A DNA stretch of 64,000 nt, from contig CALRVE020000001.1 of NCBI GenBank assembly GCA_943371535.1, positions 128,037 through 192,036 of the forward strand, given 5' to 3'. The stretch comes from UBA1930 sp943371535 (GTDB lineage: Bacteria; Bacteroidota; Bacteroidia; Chitinophagales; Chitinophagaceae). Of the stretch, positions 63,076 through 64,000 are shown piece by piece; the stretch's first letter is position 1, and each line of letters begins with the position of its first letter. The notes beneath the pieces were generated by a model that was not told the DNA's origin, searched no databases, and saw nothing but the letters and a program-made list of their open reading frames with translations. Both the position numbers and the translations under genes were made by a program.

Positions 63076-63540
63076 TATAGCACGAATTTGAACGAATTAC
63101 ACGAATTGTTGGATTTACAAAAACTTACTTTATGGCTGAAATTATTTTTAAAGAAGAGTCTATTAAAGTTGTTGGAGTTTGTATGGAAATACATAAAACA
63201 CTTGGTATGGGTTTGAAAGAGATTAATTATAAAGATGCAATGGAGATAGAGTTTAGAGAAAATAATATTCCATTTAAAAGAGAAAAAAGGTACCAAGTTT
63301 ATTATAAAGACAAACCTCTAAGTAATCCTTATGTAGCAGATTTTTTAGTATACGAGTCCATAATTATAGAAGTAAAATCAGCTACTGCAATAATTGATGC
63401 TCATGTCGCACAAACGATAAGCTACTTGAATGTTTCAAGATCTAAATTGGGTATCATAATCAATTTTGGAGAAAGATCTCTTTCATGGAAAAGAGTAGTT
63501 TTGTAACGAATTAACCATATTCGTGTAATTCGTAAAATTC
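63076..63540. mobile_element. Putative GxxExxY repeat element with terminal inverted repeats
   Basis: The left end (63080-63110) contains GAACGAATTACACGAATTG and the right end (63516-63546) TATTCGTGTAATTCGTAAAA. The 15-mer ACGAATTACACGAAT on the left is the exact reverse complement of ATTCGTGTAATTCGT on the right, and the match extends imperfectly over about 30 bp. The only gene inside is the GxxExxY ORF. Mobility is inferred; there is no transposase and the target duplication is not clear. Confidence 0.5.
63132..63506 (+). CDS. GxxExxY family protein, PD-(D/E)XK nuclease-like
   Basis: 124 aa. The family name motif is Gly27-x-x-Glu30-x-x-Tyr33 (GLKEINY). Asp70 (YVADFLVY) and Glu80-x-Lys82 (IIEVKS) form the core of a PD-(D/E)XK nuclease fold. 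A final SYLNVSRSKLGIIINFG is also typical. Whether it cuts DNA is untested. It is the only gene between two inverted ACGAATT-rich repeats and separates dtd from the MazG-like gene. The protein has no signal and is expected in the cytoplasm. Confidence 0.85.
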   Translation: MAEIIFKEESIKVVGVCMEIHKTLGMGLKEINYKDAMEIEFRENNIPFKREKRYQVYYKDKPLSNPYVADFLVYESIIIEVKSATAIIDAHVAQTISYLNVSRSKLGIIINFGERSLSWKRVVL

Positions 63541-63561
63541 GTGTATTAAAATAATACAATC

Positions 63562-63888
63562 ATGACCATAGAACAAGCACAAACACAAGTAGACCAATGG
63601 ATACAAACTGTTGGCGTAAGATATTTTAATGAACTCACCAATTTGGGTATTTTAATGGAAGAAGTGGGTGAACTATCAAGGTTAATGGTAAGAAAGTATG
63701 GAGAGCAATCTTTTAAAGAAAGCGACCAAAACAAAGAATTGGCCGATGAAATGGCCGACGTATTATGGGTACTCATTTGCCTAGCCAATCAAACAGGGGT
63801 TAATTTAACCGATGCTTTAGAAAAAAACTTTGATAAAAAGAATATTAGAGACAAAGACCGCCACAAAAGCAATAAAAAACTACAATAG
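63562..63888 (+). CDS. MazG-like nucleotide pyrophosphohydrolase
   Basis: 108 aa all-alpha NTP pyrophosphatase. The metal-binding pattern is Glu33-Glu34-x-x-Glu37 (LMEEVGEL) with Glu63 and Asp66 in ADEMADVLW. The protein is one MazG unit, as in small house-cleaning enzymes that hydrolyse unwanted nucleotides. The Lys-rich end is KNIRDKDRHKSNKK. It probably once followed dtd directly; the GxxExxY element lies between. Confidence 0.88.
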   Translation: MTIEQAQTQVDQWIQTVGVRYFNELTNLGILMEEVGELSRLMVRKYGEQSFKESDQNKELADEMADVLWVLICLANQTGVNLTDALEKNFDKKNIRDKDRHKSNKKLQ

Positions 63889-63905
63889 CCGTTTATTAGG
63901 TTGTA

Positions 63906-64000
63906 ATGTTTTCATTTCCCCCAATCCAAGGAAACCAATATTTTATGACCATTCTATTAGCTCAGCCAATCATATACATTGCAGGAATAGCTATTTTTAT
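63906..64000 (+). CDS. Possible start of a gene cut by the window edge
   Basis: An open frame begins at ATG 63906 (MFSFPPIQGNQYF), with a second ATG at 63945, and stays open to the end with hydrophobic residues (MTILLAQPIIYIAGIAIF). It could be the N-terminus of a membrane protein. Only about 31 codons are visible, so it may be accidental. Confidence 0.3.
   Translation, partial: MFSFPPIQGNQYFMTILLAQPIIYIAGIAIF

Overview
The window looks like chromosomal DNA from a low-GC Bacteroidetes bacterium, most likely family Chitinophagaceae. The reasons are the gliding/type IX secretion operon gldK-gldL-gldM-gldN, two secreted enzymes ending in type IX (T9SS) sorting domains, an LpxC-FabZ fusion, DUF4271 next to hemD, DUF4836 and S46 peptidase genes, and promoters of the TTTG...TAnnTTTG type. 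No rRNA, tRNA, CRISPR array, phage or transposase gene was seen. Most genes are ordinary housekeeping genes; the unusual material lies in repeats, gene remnants and a few small accessory genes.

Layout. 1-6.6 kb: 5' part of mfd (minus), a T9SS-exported family-9 pectate lyase, two pseudouridine synthases and a Spy-like periplasmic protein. 6.8-10.7 kb: DUF4271 membrane protein, hemD, YyaL-type thioredoxin-domain protein. 10.9-15.9 kb: gldKLMN. 16-19.1 kb: fatty acid hydroxylase and an ABC exporter pair split by a tandem repeat. 19.2-32.9 kb: fabH, a secreted protein, a lipid kinase, a membrane patatin, heme A synthase, RNase HII, a LytTR regulator, a DUF4836 lipoprotein, an S46 dipeptidyl-peptidase and guaB. 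33-38.8 kb: a secreted TPR-CHAT protein and a T9SS serine hydrolase flanked by a decayed copy of the 3' end of hom.

38.9-47.5 kb is a sulfur block. A SAM-I riboswitch with its own terminator leads metY-metX-hom on the minus strand. Divergently, cysH, cysD, cysN and a TauE/SafE-type transporter supply reduced sulfur. Sulfate becomes sulfide through CysD/N and CysH, and MetX/MetY combine it with homoserine (made by Hom) to give homocysteine.

47.5-64 kb: an OmpR regulator, a di-heme peroxidase, a damaged toxin-antitoxin pair, an HD hydrolase, and lipid A genes lpxD, lpxC/fabZ and lpxA with an AsmA-like protein. Then an ABC ATPase carrying an in-frame repeat insert, a flippase, an arfB-mbnP-mbnH operon, dtd, a GxxExxY nuclease-like gene inside inverted repeats, and a MazG-like pyrophosphohydrolase.

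The best leads for something little described are: the GxxExxY gene framed by inverted repeats; repeat-derived tracts inside the Mfd and ABC ATPase reading frames; the duplicated hom 3' end around the T9SS hydrolase; the paired palindromes at two convergent gene junctions; the MbnP/MbnH-like copper pair; and the exported TPR-CHAT protein. All positions and identity counts were worked out by eye.
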